Positions 16,899 to 24,294 of a DNA stretch of 64,000 bases are shown in pieces. This stretch comes from an uncultured Pseudomonadota bacterium (lineage in GTDB: Bacteria > Myxococcota_A > UBA796 > GCA-2862545): positions 1-64,000 of the forward strand of contig CAJXTB010000020.1 in assembly GCA_913061235.1 (NCBI GenBank). Direction: 5' to 3'. Position numbers and translations under genes: made by a program. The notes under the pieces were generated by a model. It was not told the DNA's origin and did not search any database. It worked only from the letters and a program-made list of their open reading frames with translations. How positions within the stretch are numbered: position 1 is the first letter of the stretch; every line of letters starts with the position of its first letter.

Positions 16899-18110
16899 CT
16901 ACAGGCCAATGTCAGACCGTATGTGGGCCCCGTCGAAACGTACGCTCTCAGCGGCGCTGTAGGCGTGTGTTCGCGCTTGTGTGAGGGTTGCACCCCAACC
17001 GGTCGCGCCGAGTACCCGTCCGCCCGCCGCGGTCAGTGCGCCAGCTTGCAGTGCGACGCCTGCCTGAAACACAGTGGATGACGGTGTTTCCTGTGGGGTA
17101 GGGATGAGCGCTCCGCGGATTGGTTTGGTGGGGTAGCCGGGTGCCGCCAGCACAACACAGCACGCGGCACCGTCGGCAATGTCCGGCTGTCCCTCGGGTA
17201 GGCAGCCGGTAGCGGCGCCGTACAGCCAGCGAAGCGGGTCGGTCCACAGTGCCATCAAGGCTTGGCACTCCGGGTCTCCAAAGCGAATGTTGAACTCCAG
17301 CACGCGCGGGCCGCTCGGCGTCAGCATCAGTCCTGCGTATAGAACGCCTCGGTACGACAGTCCGCGCTTGCGAAGCTCTGCCAAGACCGGTTCATGCACT
17401 TGTCGCAGCACGGTCTCGACGCCTTCGGCGGTCATGTTTGGGTCTGGTGCAATGGCTCCCATACCTCCCGTATTCGGCCCCAGTGCGCCATCGAACAAGC
17501 GCTTGTGGTCTCGCGAGCTCGGCAGTCCCACTATACGTGTTCCGTCTGTGATGCCGAAGACGCTCGTCTCGGGGCCCGTGAGGCGCTCTTCCACAACAAT
17601 CTGCTTGGCGGCACTGCCAGGATGTGCGCGCAATGCGACGAGAGCGCGCCGGACGTCATCTGCCTCGTCGCACACAAACACGCCTTTGCCGCCAGCGAGA
17701 CCGTCTGCCTTGAGCACCACTCCGTCAGCGGCCATGTGCAGTGCAATGCGGTCGAGCTCGGGGTCCGACAGGGCCACGGTGTGGTGGGCGGCTGTGGATA
17801 CGCCAGCTGCCAGCATGACTTCTTTGGCCCAGCTCTTGGAGGCTTCGAGCTGTGCGGCTGCGGCGGTCGGGCCAAAACAGGGGATGCCTTGTGCAGCGCA
17901 AGTATCTGCCAGACCGTCCACCAGCGGTGCTTCGGGGCCCACAATGACCAGGTCGGTCTGCTCCGCGTTGAGCGTGTCCACCACAACGGTCCGAGACGGC
18001 CATCCAGGGTGAGGGCGGGCCACCTGGAGTTGGGTGACGTTTGGGTCCTTGGCAAGTCGCCATGCCAACGCCATCTCTCGTCCACCGACACCGACAATCC
18101 GAACGCGCAT
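16899..18110 (-). CDS. purD: Phosphoribosylamine-glycine ligase
   Basis: A 403-aa ATP-grasp enzyme forming glycinamide ribonucleotide from phosphoribosylamine, glycine and ATP. The start MRVRIVGVGGREMALAWRL at 18110 has GGGAG 5 nt upstream. PurD signatures are DLVIVGPEAPLVDGLAD, FGPTAAAAQLEASKSWAK, VVLKADGLAGGKGVFV, VEERLTGPETSVFG and EFNIRFGDPECQALM. The GGREH motif reads GGREM here, and the N-terminal domain is slightly shorter than E. coli PurD (429 aa). Convergent with purH. Confidence 0.96.
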   Translation of the reverse strand: MRVRIVGVGGREMALAWRLAKDPNVTQLQVARPHPGWPSRTVVVDTLNAEQTDLVIVGPEAPLVDGLADTCAAQGIPCFGPTAAAAQLEASKSWAKEVMLAAGVSTAAHHTVALSDPELDRIALHMAADGVVLKADGLAGGKGVFVCDEADDVRRALVALRAHPGSAAKQIVVEERLTGPETSVFGITDGTRIVGLPSSRDHKRLFDGALGPNTGGMGAIAPDPNMTAEGVETVLRQVHEPVLAELRKRGLSYRGVLYAGLMLTPSGPRVLEFNIRFGDPECQALMALWTDPLRWLYGAATGCLPEGQPDIADGAACCVVLAAPGYPTKPIRGALIPTPQETPSSTVFQAGVALQAGALTAAGGRVLGATGWGATLTQARTHAYSAAESVRFDGAHIRSDIGL

Positions 18111-18147
18111 CGCATCTCCCAAGCACGCCGTGGGATACCCGGTCGCT

Positions 18148-18696
18148 ATGGCTGAAGGCACCCTCAAATTTCGAACCTTTTTAGACCCTGCACCTGCGGA
18201 AGACGAAGACCTGGGAAAGTTCCTCGTCGGACGAGTCCGTGACGCGATTCCACAGCGGCAAGCCGGATCAGCGATTGTTGTCGTGCGCGGCAAGCGTATT
18301 GATATTGTGGGCCTTCGCGAGCTTCAGTCGCCCAGCCTACCGGCTCCGAGAGACGCCATGGCCATGTTCACGCGTGCTCAGTTCCATGACAGTGTCGATG
18401 CGCGCGCTGTCGGCCTAATCGGAACCTTCGGATACCGTCGCCAGCCAACCGATACGCCGGTTCCAACCGCTCTGGTGTTCCTAGAGTGGGGCGATGGCCG
18501 GTGGTGGCAGTGGCGTGGGCTTATCGACCCTGCGGACAAGGCACTCCGCGTAGACACAGAGACGATTCGACGCGCTGTCGACGGGATGTCCCGACCCAAC
18601 GGCCTCGGCGGCTGGTGGACGCGTGGTCGTCGCTTCAAGGGGCGAGCCACCTTTACGCCGCATTTTCCTATCGTAGAAGACGACGTCGTTCACTGA
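18148..18696 (+). CDS. Conserved-looking soluble protein, function unknown
   Basis: A 182-aa protein, MAEGTLKFRTFLDPAPAEDED onwards, with no signal peptide or transmembrane segment. It alternates beta-type stretches (SAIVVVRGKRIDIVGL, TALVFLEWGDGRWWQWRGLIDP) and is rich in Arg and Trp near the C-terminus (GGWWTRGRRFKGRATF). I recognise no family. It is divergent from purD, with a 37-bp gap, so an upstream in-frame extension overlapping purD is unlikely. Confidence 0.6.
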   Translation: MAEGTLKFRTFLDPAPAEDEDLGKFLVGRVRDAIPQRQAGSAIVVVRGKRIDIVGLRELQSPSLPAPRDAMAMFTRAQFHDSVDARAVGLIGTFGYRRQPTDTPVPTALVFLEWGDGRWWQWRGLIDPADKALRVDTETIRRAVDGMSRPNGLGGWWTRGRRFKGRATFTPHFPIVEDDVVH

Positions 18697-18739
18697 GCAC
18701 TAGGTCCGTACGTTAGAGTGGGCGCATTGGGGGAGTACA

Positions 18740-20323
18740 ATGCGCTACACGATTCTGGCGACGATGTGCGGACTACTGGCGGCCTGCGGCGTTGCCCAAG
18801 ACCCGGTTCTGAACGTGGTCTTAGACACCGATTCTGTCGACTTGGGCACGGTTGTTCCCCCAACAATTGCGGTGGTGCTTCCTTCCGCCGTCGTCACCGT
18901 GAGCAATCTGGGCTCCGGTCCGGCCTGTCTGACGTCTGCCGTTCTGAACGGACCCATGGGACGATACGTCGACCTGGTGGATGTTGAGGTTCCCGTGCGA
19001 CTAGAGCCCGGCGCCTCCGCACTCGTCGGCGTGCGCTTGCTGAGCCTCCCTAATATCCTCGACACCGACCTCGGCTTGGCCTTGGACCTCGGCGTTGTAG
19101 GCGTCGCAGCGGACAGTACGGGCTGCGACCGCACAGTCGATGGCCTGAGCGACACCCTGTCGATTCCCGTGTATGTGCTCGGAGATGCCCGCTGCGATGC
19201 AGACGGAGACGGCCAATATGACGTGGCCTGTGGCGGTGTGGACTGCGATGACGCCGATGCTGACGTGTTCCCAGGAGCTGAGGAGCGCTGCAATAACCTC
19301 GACGACAACTGCAACGGCGCGGTGGACGAGCAAGCGGTCGACGCCCAGCCCTTCTTCACCGACCGCGACGGTGACGGCTTTGGAGCGCCTGGCGTAGCCC
19401 TTCAAGACTGCGCGCTTCCCGATGGATTCGCAGAGCGTGCTGGCGACTGCGATGATGGCCGTGCCGATACCTTCCCGAGTGCCGAAGAAGTGTGCGACGG
19501 CTTGGACAACGACTGTGATGGCCGGATTGACGAAGGCACGCGTCTTCCGTTTTGGACAGACGCAGATGGTGACGGCTTTGGCGCACCGAACACCCGTCAG
19601 TGGGCCTGTGGAGCACCTGCGGGCACTACCGACAACCGCGATGACTGCGACGACACCAACAACATGCGATTCCCCGGTGCCGTCGAACTGTGCGACGACA
19701 TTGATGAAAACTGTGATGGCTTGGTAGATGACGTCGACGACGTGTACCTAGACGCCGACAACGACGGCTTCGGTGACGCCACCAGTCCCATTGACGGGTG
19801 TGACGCAGGTCCGTTCACGTCCCCCAACGCGGACGACTGCGATGACACCGACGAGACGGTCAATCCGGGCGCCGAAGAAGTGTGCAACGCGCAGGACGAT
19901 ACCTGCGACGGCGAGATCGATGAGGGTGGCGCTTGTCCCTGTCCAGTTGAGACCTTCGAAGGCCGTGCATTCGCCTTCTGTACAGAGGTCGGTCTGCCCT
20001 TCGACGCGACCTGGAACATCGCAAACCAAGCGTGTGGTGCGGCTGGGTACAGCTTGGCGAGCATTCACAGCGAAGCCGAAGATGACTTCGTCACTGAGAC
20101 CGCCGCCAGCTACAGCTCGGGCACGTGGTGGATTGGCCTGAACGACCGTCGAAGCGAAGGCAACTACCAGTGGAGTGACGGTTCGCCGTTCGACTACGAA
20201 GGCTGGGATACCGGCGAACCTAACAACGCCGGCAACGAAGATTGCGGCGAGCTTCGGACCACCGGCGGCTGGAATGACGTGAGCTGCTTTGCGGGACGCC
20301 CATTCATCTGCGCCACACCGTAG
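18740..20323 (+). CDS. Lipoprotein with MopE-type metal-binding repeats and a C-type lectin domain
   Basis: A 527-aa lipoprotein (MRYTILATMCGLLAAC, Cys16; GGGGGAG upstream of the ATG). The order is: an Ig-like domain of choice-of-anchor D/ASPM-SPD2 type (about 25-140), then four MopE-like metal-binding motifs (PF11617 type; ERCNNLDDNCNGAVDE, EVCDGLDNDCDGRIDEG and two more) interleaved with DxDGDGFG calcium-loop-like stretches, then a C-type lectin domain (about 400-527). The lectin has the mannose-type EPN motif (GEPNNAGNEDC) and a WND motif (GGWNDVSC), both normally Ca2+ and sugar ligands. It is likely anchored at the outer membrane and may bind glycans, but the ligand is unknown. Confidence 0.88.
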   Translation: MRYTILATMCGLLAACGVAQDPVLNVVLDTDSVDLGTVVPPTIAVVLPSAVVTVSNLGSGPACLTSAVLNGPMGRYVDLVDVEVPVRLEPGASALVGVRLLSLPNILDTDLGLALDLGVVGVAADSTGCDRTVDGLSDTLSIPVYVLGDARCDADGDGQYDVACGGVDCDDADADVFPGAEERCNNLDDNCNGAVDEQAVDAQPFFTDRDGDGFGAPGVALQDCALPDGFAERAGDCDDGRADTFPSAEEVCDGLDNDCDGRIDEGTRLPFWTDADGDGFGAPNTRQWACGAPAGTTDNRDDCDDTNNMRFPGAVELCDDIDENCDGLVDDVDDVYLDADNDGFGDATSPIDGCDAGPFTSPNADDCDDTDETVNPGAEEVCNAQDDTCDGEIDEGGACPCPVETFEGRAFAFCTEVGLPFDATWNIANQACGAAGYSLASIHSEAEDDFVTETAASYSSGTWWIGLNDRRSEGNYQWSDGSPFDYEGWDTGEPNNAGNEDCGELRTTGGWNDVSCFAGRPFICATP

Positions 20324-20330
20324 GCCACAC

Positions 20331-21119
20331 ATGACTCGATGGTTGTTGGTTGCCGTTCTTGTGGGTTCAGGGTGTCAGGCCGAAGTGGTAGACCCGTCGC
20401 CGGATGCTTCTAGTGAGGGCATGTTTGGCGAGCCGTCTTCCAGCACTGGCCTGTCTGCCGACGAGTGCATGCCGGTCGTCGACAGCACCGGCTGGGTGCC
20501 CACAGAGTGGTCAGACGAGCGAGTCTCCGCTGCTCAAGGCTGGACGCTCATTGGCGACGTACCCATTCCGACGTCCAACCCCTACGATGAGCCACCGCTG
20601 GCGCAGTCCGGTGGCGTCTGCACGGTGGATGTCGTGTCTCGTCGCAACCAGACCTACCGACTGGTGACGGCGGCATCGGCGGCAGAGGGGCCTGGGCCTG
20701 TCACTCATGGTGGTGCCTGTGGGGCCTGTTCGTCTCTGCAAGACCTGGCGGTGTATGCAGCGAACCCTGATCTCACTGAGCCCGTTCGTAGCTGTAGCTT
20801 GCAGGGCTTCACAGGTGGGCTTGAGGCCGTTGAAGCCTGCCTGATGGACATTGGTTTTTCGGCACCCTGTTCGCGGATCTGGGCGTGGAACGCGGAACAC
20901 ACACGGGAAGAGTGCCTGGACGTGTGTCTGGGTGCCTTGGAAGACCCGTACCATCTGCCAGACGGCACGTTGAACCCGTGCCTGCAGTGTGACGAAGACG
21001 AGAGTGGGCCGGTCTTCAAACAAATCGCCGGCAGGACCCGACGGAACTCGGGTCTTGCCAGCGCATTGTGTCGGCCGTGTTCGACAGTGTGGCAAGTCGA
21101 CCACACCTACGTGGACTAG
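20331..21119 (+). CDS. Cys-rich lipoprotein, function unknown
   Basis: A 262-aa lipoprotein starting MTRWLLVAVLVGSGC (Cys15), 7 bp after the lectin lipoprotein gene and probably in its operon. The mature protein has many cysteines, with paired patterns such as GGACGACSSLQ, PCLQCDED and ALCRPCSTVW, suggesting several disulfides or a metal site. No known domain was recognised. The gene overlaps the convergent gene at 21116 by 4 nt. An in-frame 14-residue N-terminal extension is rejected because it destroys the signal peptide position. Confidence 0.72.
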   Translation: MTRWLLVAVLVGSGCQAEVVDPSPDASSEGMFGEPSSSTGLSADECMPVVDSTGWVPTEWSDERVSAAQGWTLIGDVPIPTSNPYDEPPLAQSGGVCTVDVVSRRNQTYRLVTAASAAEGPGPVTHGGACGACSSLQDLAVYAANPDLTEPVRSCSLQGFTGGLEAVEACLMDIGFSAPCSRIWAWNAEHTREECLDVCLGALEDPYHLPDGTLNPCLQCDEDESGPVFKQIAGRTRRNSGLASALCRPCSTVWQVDHTYVD

Positions 21120-22165
21120 CTGGGCGGGTCGACCAAGTCTGGCCACAGCGCTTCTGCGCGCTTGCGGCCGGCACGGGCCTGACGGCTGAACCACTGCCAG
21201 CGACCAATGGTGTCTTCTGGACCGGGTGGTGGCTCATCAATGACTGCGACGGCGTGGGGGTCGTCATCTACGTAGGTTCCACCCAGGAACTTGAAGGTCT
21301 GGATGAGCTGTTGGTTGGCATCGCCTTCGCCGGTAGCGCTGAGCGCCATCTTCAGGCCAACGGCCACGGAGTCTTCGGCTGCACCGAGCGGCGGTAGAAT
21401 GCAGTGCTTGGGCAGTCCAGCCAGGTGGCCGGCCATCTCAGCGAGTCGGTAGAGTAGCGCGGTGTCTCGTCCGTCGTCTTCTTCAGCGAGCTTAATGGCT
21501 TCGTCAGCCCATTCTTCGGCACGGTCGCGAACGGCCGTGGACAGCCCATCGAGAACCCAGGTGATGTCGTCTTTGGTGATGGGGTGCTCGTCGGCTGTGA
21601 GCGGCTGCTCATCTCCGGCACGCCCAGTCAGGTAGCGAGTGATGGGCTCACCGCGTCCGCCAGACAGTGCGCGTCCGGCACGTAGGGCCAGTGACAAGCG
21701 GGTGAGGGGGGAAACGCTCGCTCCAAAGAGGATGTCCAAGACTGCGGGCTCTGGGGACATGCCGAGCGCAGACAGAGCGCGACGAACTTCCTTGCCAAGG
21801 TGGCGAGCTGGAACGCGCGCGTCGTTGGACATGCGAACAAACGCTTGGGTGCCTGGGTGGCAGCCGCTACCGGAGCGGTCGACCTCGAACCAGCCATCCA
21901 CACCATGTGGCGTCGCCGACATCAGAAGCGGTGAGCTTGGCGGGCCGGGAACAATGACCAGGGCGCCATGCCCGTGTTCACGTCCCACGCCGCAGGATGC
22001 CAGGACCGGGGCGTAGAGCATTGCCGGTCCCTTGACGAAAGCGGCATCGTCTGGCTGACCGACTACTGAGACACGAATGGGCAGGCCGAGCTGACGGGCT
22101 TTGGTGAGCAGAAAGATACCGGCTGTCGTAGCGCCAGCGCTGCTGCCGCGTAGTGCAATGTTCAT
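21116..22165 (-). CDS. Soluble protein of unknown function
   Basis: A 349-aa protein beginning MNIALRGSSAGATTAGIFLL, preceded by GGAGG 4-5 nt upstream. The N-terminal half has GxSAGA/GxG-like turns and alternating strands (IRVSVVGQPDD, GALVIVPGPPSSPLLMSATPHG) that could be an alpha/beta fold. The C-terminal half is helical (DDITWVLDGLSTAVRDRAEEWADEAIKLAEEDDGRDT). There is no signal peptide. I do not recognise the family. It lies 32 bp downstream of the KptA-Nudix gene on the same strand, so the two are probably co-transcribed. Confidence 0.7.
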   Translation of the reverse strand: MNIALRGSSAGATTAGIFLLTKARQLGLPIRVSVVGQPDDAAFVKGPAMLYAPVLASCGVGREHGHGALVIVPGPPSSPLLMSATPHGVDGWFEVDRSGSGCHPGTQAFVRMSNDARVPARHLGKEVRRALSALGMSPEPAVLDILFGASVSPLTRLSLALRAGRALSGGRGEPITRYLTGRAGDEQPLTADEHPITKDDITWVLDGLSTAVRDRAEEWADEAIKLAEEDDGRDTALLYRLAEMAGHLAGLPKHCILPPLGAAEDSVAVGLKMALSATGEGDANQQLIQTFKFLGGTYVDDDPHAVAVIDEPPPGPEDTIGRWQWFSRQARAGRKRAEALWPDLVDPPS

Positions 22166-22197
22166 GTGGCCTCCAGAGGGTGCATTGGGTGAGGGGG

Positions 22198-23229
22198 TTA
22201 TCGCCCTTGGAACATCGCGTGTACTTGCGATGGGTCTGACAAGATACGTCGGGCCCGATGGACCTGCGGAATCAGGCTGCTGTGGGTGACAGCATCTACC
22301 GCTTCATCGGGGGTAAACCACGCAACTTGGCTAATACCTTCACGGGTGGCCGGATTGAAGGTGTGCATGGGGCCGGTCGGAATCATTAGGTACAGAAAGA
22401 CGGTCTTGAGTCGTACCAAGCTTCCGGGCGCCACGAAGCCGTAGCGAATGTCACCCAAGTGGTGAACCACGCGCATGTCGAGGGTCACGCCCATCTCTTC
22501 TTGCACTTCGCGGACGGCCGTGCGCTCGGGGACCTCGCCAGTCTCCAGTTTTCCCTTGGCCACTTCCCAGGTCACACCACTGCGCCTACCCACTCGGACT
22601 AGGGCCATACGTACGTGGCCGTCCGGGAACATAGCGATTGGCATGCCACCCGCGGCGAACTGATGCGCGAAGTTCTTGGAGAGATTCAGGATGTGCTCAA
22701 GCGCCACCGTTGGTGTTGCAAAGAGGCCGTTGCGTCTGTGCTTGTGGAACCGTGCTCCACGTCTCCGGGCACGGCTCGCATCGATGTACAGGACCATGGG
22801 GGTTCCCGAGCGGAACCGGTGCGCGGCGCGCCATGCTTGCGCCTCTGTTGCAGAGAAGAACACCGGTCGGTCACCGCCGTGGCGAAGCCAGCCGGTCTCA
22901 TGGATGGCTGCCAGCCGCTCGTGGGTGGTCGCGTGGAACAAGATGTCTGGCACTGGCGGGATTCGCGGACGCCGTGCTCTGTGAATCGAGCGAATACGGG
23001 TGTCTGTGATCTCGAAGCGCTGGACAGACGCACTCTGAACGAACTGGTGAACGTCGGCGACCACTAGGTCCAACCCGAGAAGGTCGGCCAGCGCAACGGT
23101 CAGCATCCGCAGTTCTACCCAACCATCCGCGTCCGGCCGAAGTGGTGTGCCGGGGGTCGGTTGGTGCAGCAGGAACGTCATCGCCTTCGAGAGGCGGACA
23201 GGGTCGAATCGACTCAACAGGGCTGCCAA
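22198..23229 (-). CDS. KptA/Tpt1-like RNA 2'-phosphotransferase fused to a Nudix hydrolase
   Basis: About 343 aa. Residues 8-180 resemble KptA/Tpt1, which moves an RNA 2'-phosphate to NAD+: RLSKAMTFLLHQP, DADGWVEL, RFEITDTRIRS, ILFHATT, ending EHIL. In the canonical LRHxP motif the Arg is replaced by Leu21, while His22 and Arg80 are kept; LFHATT replaces LYHGT. Residues 195-330 are a Nudix domain, with a complete Nudix box at G226-V248 (GX5EX7REUXEEXGU). Since Tpt1 produces an ADP-ribose phosphate, the Nudix part could hydrolyse that product, but this is inference. The start is TTG at 23229 without a clear SD and could be off by a few codons; a downstream ATG would remove the R-x-SK motif. 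Confidence 0.82.
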   Translation of the reverse strand: MAALLSRFDPVRLSKAMTFLLHQPTPGTPLRPDADGWVELRMLTVALADLLGLDLVVADVHQFVQSASVQRFEITDTRIRSIHRARRPRIPPVPDILFHATTHERLAAIHETGWLRHGGDRPVFFSATEAQAWRAAHRFRSGTPMVLYIDASRARRRGARFHKHRRNGLFATPTVALEHILNLSKNFAHQFAAGGMPIAMFPDGHVRMALVRVGRRSGVTWEVAKGKLETGEVPERTAVREVQEEMGVTLDMRVVHHLGDIRYGFVAPGSLVRLKTVFLYLMIPTGPMHTFNPATREGISQVAWFTPDEAVDAVTHSSLIPQVHRARRILSDPSQVHAMFQGR

Positions 23230-23308
23230 GGGAACTAGATGCCACAGTCTTTGTCGACTGCCCTCAACTTGTCAAGGCGCCCCCGTGGTTTAGCCGGGTT
23301 TGCCTATA

Positions 23309-24118
23309 TTATCGGGACCTGACTTCGTGGTCCCGAGCATCCAGGACGGTGCCGAAACGGTCTACAATGACCGCGCGGTCACGGCTGTTGTCCCACACGG
23401 GAACGCTGCTACCCAGGAAGATTTCGAGCTGCTGGGAGGGATTGGTCTGGTGCTGACCCTGGCCCGAATGGATTTCGACAGTGTGGCCATTGGGGATGGT
23501 CAGAGCCGGGAAAATGTACTCTTGACCGCCGGCATTGCGGATTCGATAGCCGTCTACGTTGAGGTCCCCATTCGAGACGTTGGCTACGCGTAGGTACTCA
23601 CCGTTGACGTTCTCGTTGTCGTCACCGGCGGCGTTGGCATGAAACGACGTCATGTGAAGCGTTCCTTGGTAGCGGTCGGTAGACCAGATGCCCCGTCCTG
23701 CCGCCCGGGCCCGGTCTTGAGCTGCAATCATCTCGCTAAGGTCAGTGTCATCGGGGGGGATGACAAACACATGTCCCAGGCCAAGCTCCAATAGGTGAAG
23801 TGACAGGCTGCCTTCGTCTGTGTCGAGGCCGGCAAGCACTCGGCCGTAGCCATCGCGTGGGTTTTCGCCGCTCATCACCAACCGGACTCGCTTGCCCGAA
23901 AGGAAACGTTCGGCGGCTTCCCGCGCCTCTACGCCGTAGGCTTCTGGTGGCCGAAGCTCTGGGGTATTTACCCAGCGAAGGCGGATTTTGTCGCCGGTAG
24001 TCAGGGTGATGGTGTCGCCGTCGTACACGCTTGCGACCGTGCTCTCCTGCGGTGGAATGGGCCAACCGCCGGGTGGTGGTGCTGCGGCGGTAGCGAGCAA
24101 CGAGAGAAATAGCAGCAT
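23309..24118 (-). CDS. Exported thermonuclease (SNase) with C-terminal lamin-tail domain
   Basis: A 269-aa protein. The ATG at 24118 has GGAGG 4 nt upstream and opens a signal peptide (MLLFLSLLATAAAPPP). The SNase domain (about 25-145) has SVYDGDTITL, RLRWVNTPELRP and RDGYGRVLA, so the catalytic Arg, Glu and Arg appear retained. Residues about 155-269 form a lamin-tail domain (NGEYLRVANVSNGDLNVDGYRIRN, then FPALTIPNGHTVEIHSGQG). The likely role is extracellular DNA/RNA degradation with the LTD acting in adhesion or stabilisation. It is followed by 176 bp before the repeat lipoprotein cluster. Confidence 0.88.
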   Translation of the reverse strand: MLLFLSLLATAAAPPPGGWPIPPQESTVASVYDGDTITLTTGDKIRLRWVNTPELRPPEAYGVEAREAAERFLSGKRVRLVMSGENPRDGYGRVLAGLDTDEGSLSLHLLELGLGHVFVIPPDDTDLSEMIAAQDRARAAGRGIWSTDRYQGTLHMTSFHANAAGDDNENVNGEYLRVANVSNGDLNVDGYRIRNAGGQEYIFPALTIPNGHTVEIHSGQGQHQTNPSQQLEIFLGSSVPVWDNSRDRAVIVDRFGTVLDARDHEVRSR

Positions 24119-24242
24119 GAGCCCTCCAAGGCGTTGGTCATAGCCCATTGAGAAATGTCCGAACACGCGGGGACTTCGTTGCATACCGTGACCGCTCGTG
24201 GACACTAGTCAAATTCTTGTGGTACGCAGTCCCCGTGCGCGA

Positions 24243-24272
24243 TTGGGTCACCCCCCCCCTTTGACGACCCAA
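24243..24272 (+). promoter_or_regulatory. Inverted repeat flanking a nine-C tract upstream of the first repeat lipoprotein gene
   Basis: TTGGGTC (24243-24249) and GACCCAA (24266-24272) are perfect inverted repeats around a loop containing C9 at 24251-24259. This sits about 22-50 bp before the ATG at 24295. Homopolymer tracts of this length can slip, so a phase-variable leader is possible; it could also be a transcription or mRNA structural element. Confidence 0.4.
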
Positions 24273-24294
24273 CGCACCCTTACAGGAGGCAAGA

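Noticed and set aside
23230-23308. tRNA-like or structured RNA in the gap between the KptA-Nudix and SNase genes
   Set aside because: No cloverleaf could be drawn and no anticodon arm pairs.
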